From GCA-2746795 sp964643965 (GTDB taxonomy: Bacteria > Chloroflexota > Anaerolineae > Promineifilales > Promineifilaceae): a stretch of 6,358 nt of DNA. The notes under the pieces are model-generated. The model searched no databases. It saw nothing but the letters and a program-made list of their open reading frames with translations, and was not told the origin of the DNA. Within the stretch, counting starts at the first letter, position 1. Each line of letters begins with the position of its first letter. Position numbers and translations under genes: made by a program. Location of the stretch: contig CAZXVH010000174.1 in assembly GCA_964643965.1 (NCBI GenBank), forward strand, positions 1-6,358, written 5' to 3'. This document shows, in pieces, positions 6,168 to 6,358 of this stretch.

Positions 6168-6200
6168 AGATTGGTTCAATCTTGGAGATTGAACCAATCT
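6168..6200 (+). repeat. Nested perfect palindrome between csc1 and the cmr1-like gene
   Basis: Two 15-nt arms (6168-6182 and 6186-6200) are exact reverse complements, separated by TGG. Each arm is itself a palindrome: AGATTG-GTT-CAATCT on the left and AGATTG-AAC-CAATCT on the right. The RNA could fold as one 15-bp hairpin with a 3-nt loop or as two 6-bp hairpins. The element ends 8 nt before the AGGAG (6209-6213) of the next gene. There is no T-run after it, so it is not a typical intrinsic terminator. It may be a dispersed intergenic repeat, an operator with tandem dyads, or an mRNA processing/stability element at the join between the I-D and III-B modules. Confidence 0.85.
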
Positions 6201-6221
6201 TGCGAACCAGGAGAAACCTCT

Positions 6222-6358
6222 ATGGAAACAATGGAAATAAAACTCAAAACCCTCACCCCCATCTGGACAGGCGGTGTGGAACCCGGCCAAATGGATCGCC
6301 TGCACGAAACCGGCATCATTGGCAGCCTGCGCTGGTGGTACGAAGCCCTCGTGCGCGG
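6222..6358 (+). CDS. cmr1: Cmr1-type RAMP protein, N-terminal fragment (cut by window end)
   Basis: Forty-five complete codons are visible and the frame runs off the window edge. The fragment reads LKTLTPIWTGG at residues 8-18 and RLHETGIIGSLRWWYEALVR at 26-45. The IGSLRWWYEALVRG block is the hallmark of the Cmr1 N-terminal RAMP domain, a Cas7-family subunit of type III-B (Cmr) complexes that caps the 3' side of the crRNA-bound filament. The ATG at 6222 has AGGAG at 6209-6213, 8 nt upstream; an alternative in-frame ATG at 6231 (residue 4) is less well spaced. Finding it next to csc1 suggests that a cmr operon (cmr2/cas10, cmr3-6) continues to the right. With only the N-terminus visible, a divergent Cmr1-like RAMP recruited to the I-D operon remains possible. 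Confidence 0.85.
   Translation, partial: METMEIKLKTLTPIWTGGVEPGQMDRLHETGIIGSLRWWYEALVR

Noticed and set aside
1..6358. CRISPR array, tRNA, rRNA, transposase
   Set aside because: No regularly spaced repeat of CRISPR size, no cloverleaf or rRNA sequence, and no transposase-like product was recognised; the iterated palindrome is irregularly spaced and too short to be CRISPR.

Overview
The window carries the front part of a CRISPR-Cas effector locus, all on the + strand. The order is a WYL-domain transcriptional regulator (158-1183), cas10d/csc3 (1495-4341), csc2/cas7d (4393-5379), csc1/cas5d (5392-6150), and the first 45 codons of a cmr1-type RAMP gene (6222 onward) cut by the window edge. Cas10d, Csc2 and Csc1 together define a type I-D (Cascade-like) interference complex. 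Cmr1 belongs to type III-B (Cmr) complexes, so the window appears to end at a I-D/III-B junction. No CRISPR array, adaptation gene (cas1, cas2, cas4), cas6 or cas3' helicase is visible. The missing parts may lie outside the window.

The most informative detail is inside cas10d. A perfect AGGAGG (3921-3926) sits 7 nt before an in-frame ATG at codon 814. This is the strongest ribosome binding site in the window and predicts separate translation of the last 135 residues as the small subunit Cas11d. Internal translation of this kind is known for type I-D systems. The predicted I-D complex is therefore Cas10d (large subunit with an N-terminal HD nuclease domain), Cas11d (small subunit), Csc2 (crRNA backbone) and Csc1 (5' handle/PAM-side subunit).

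The genes are closely spaced (51, 12 and 71 bp gaps from cas10d onward), which suggests an operon starting in the 311-bp gap after the regulator gene. That gap holds a possible intrinsic terminator on the minus strand and a possible 13-codon leader ORF ending at the cas10d ribosome binding site. The csc1-cmr1 gap holds a striking 33-nt nested palindrome. The cas10d-csc2 gap holds a short hairpin flanked by 10-bp direct repeats.

Organism: a bacterium of moderate GC content with Shine-Dalgarno-led genes. The octamer ACGGCCGT occurs 14 times in 6.36 kb, nine of them as the decamer AACGGCCGTT, in all three codon phases and once between genes. This is a genome-signature palindrome comparable in kind to cyanobacterial HIP1. 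The combination of I-D and III-B modules with this palindrome makes me think of a filamentous Chloroflexota (Anaerolineae-like) lineage, but that is a guess from memory and not demonstrated by the sequence.
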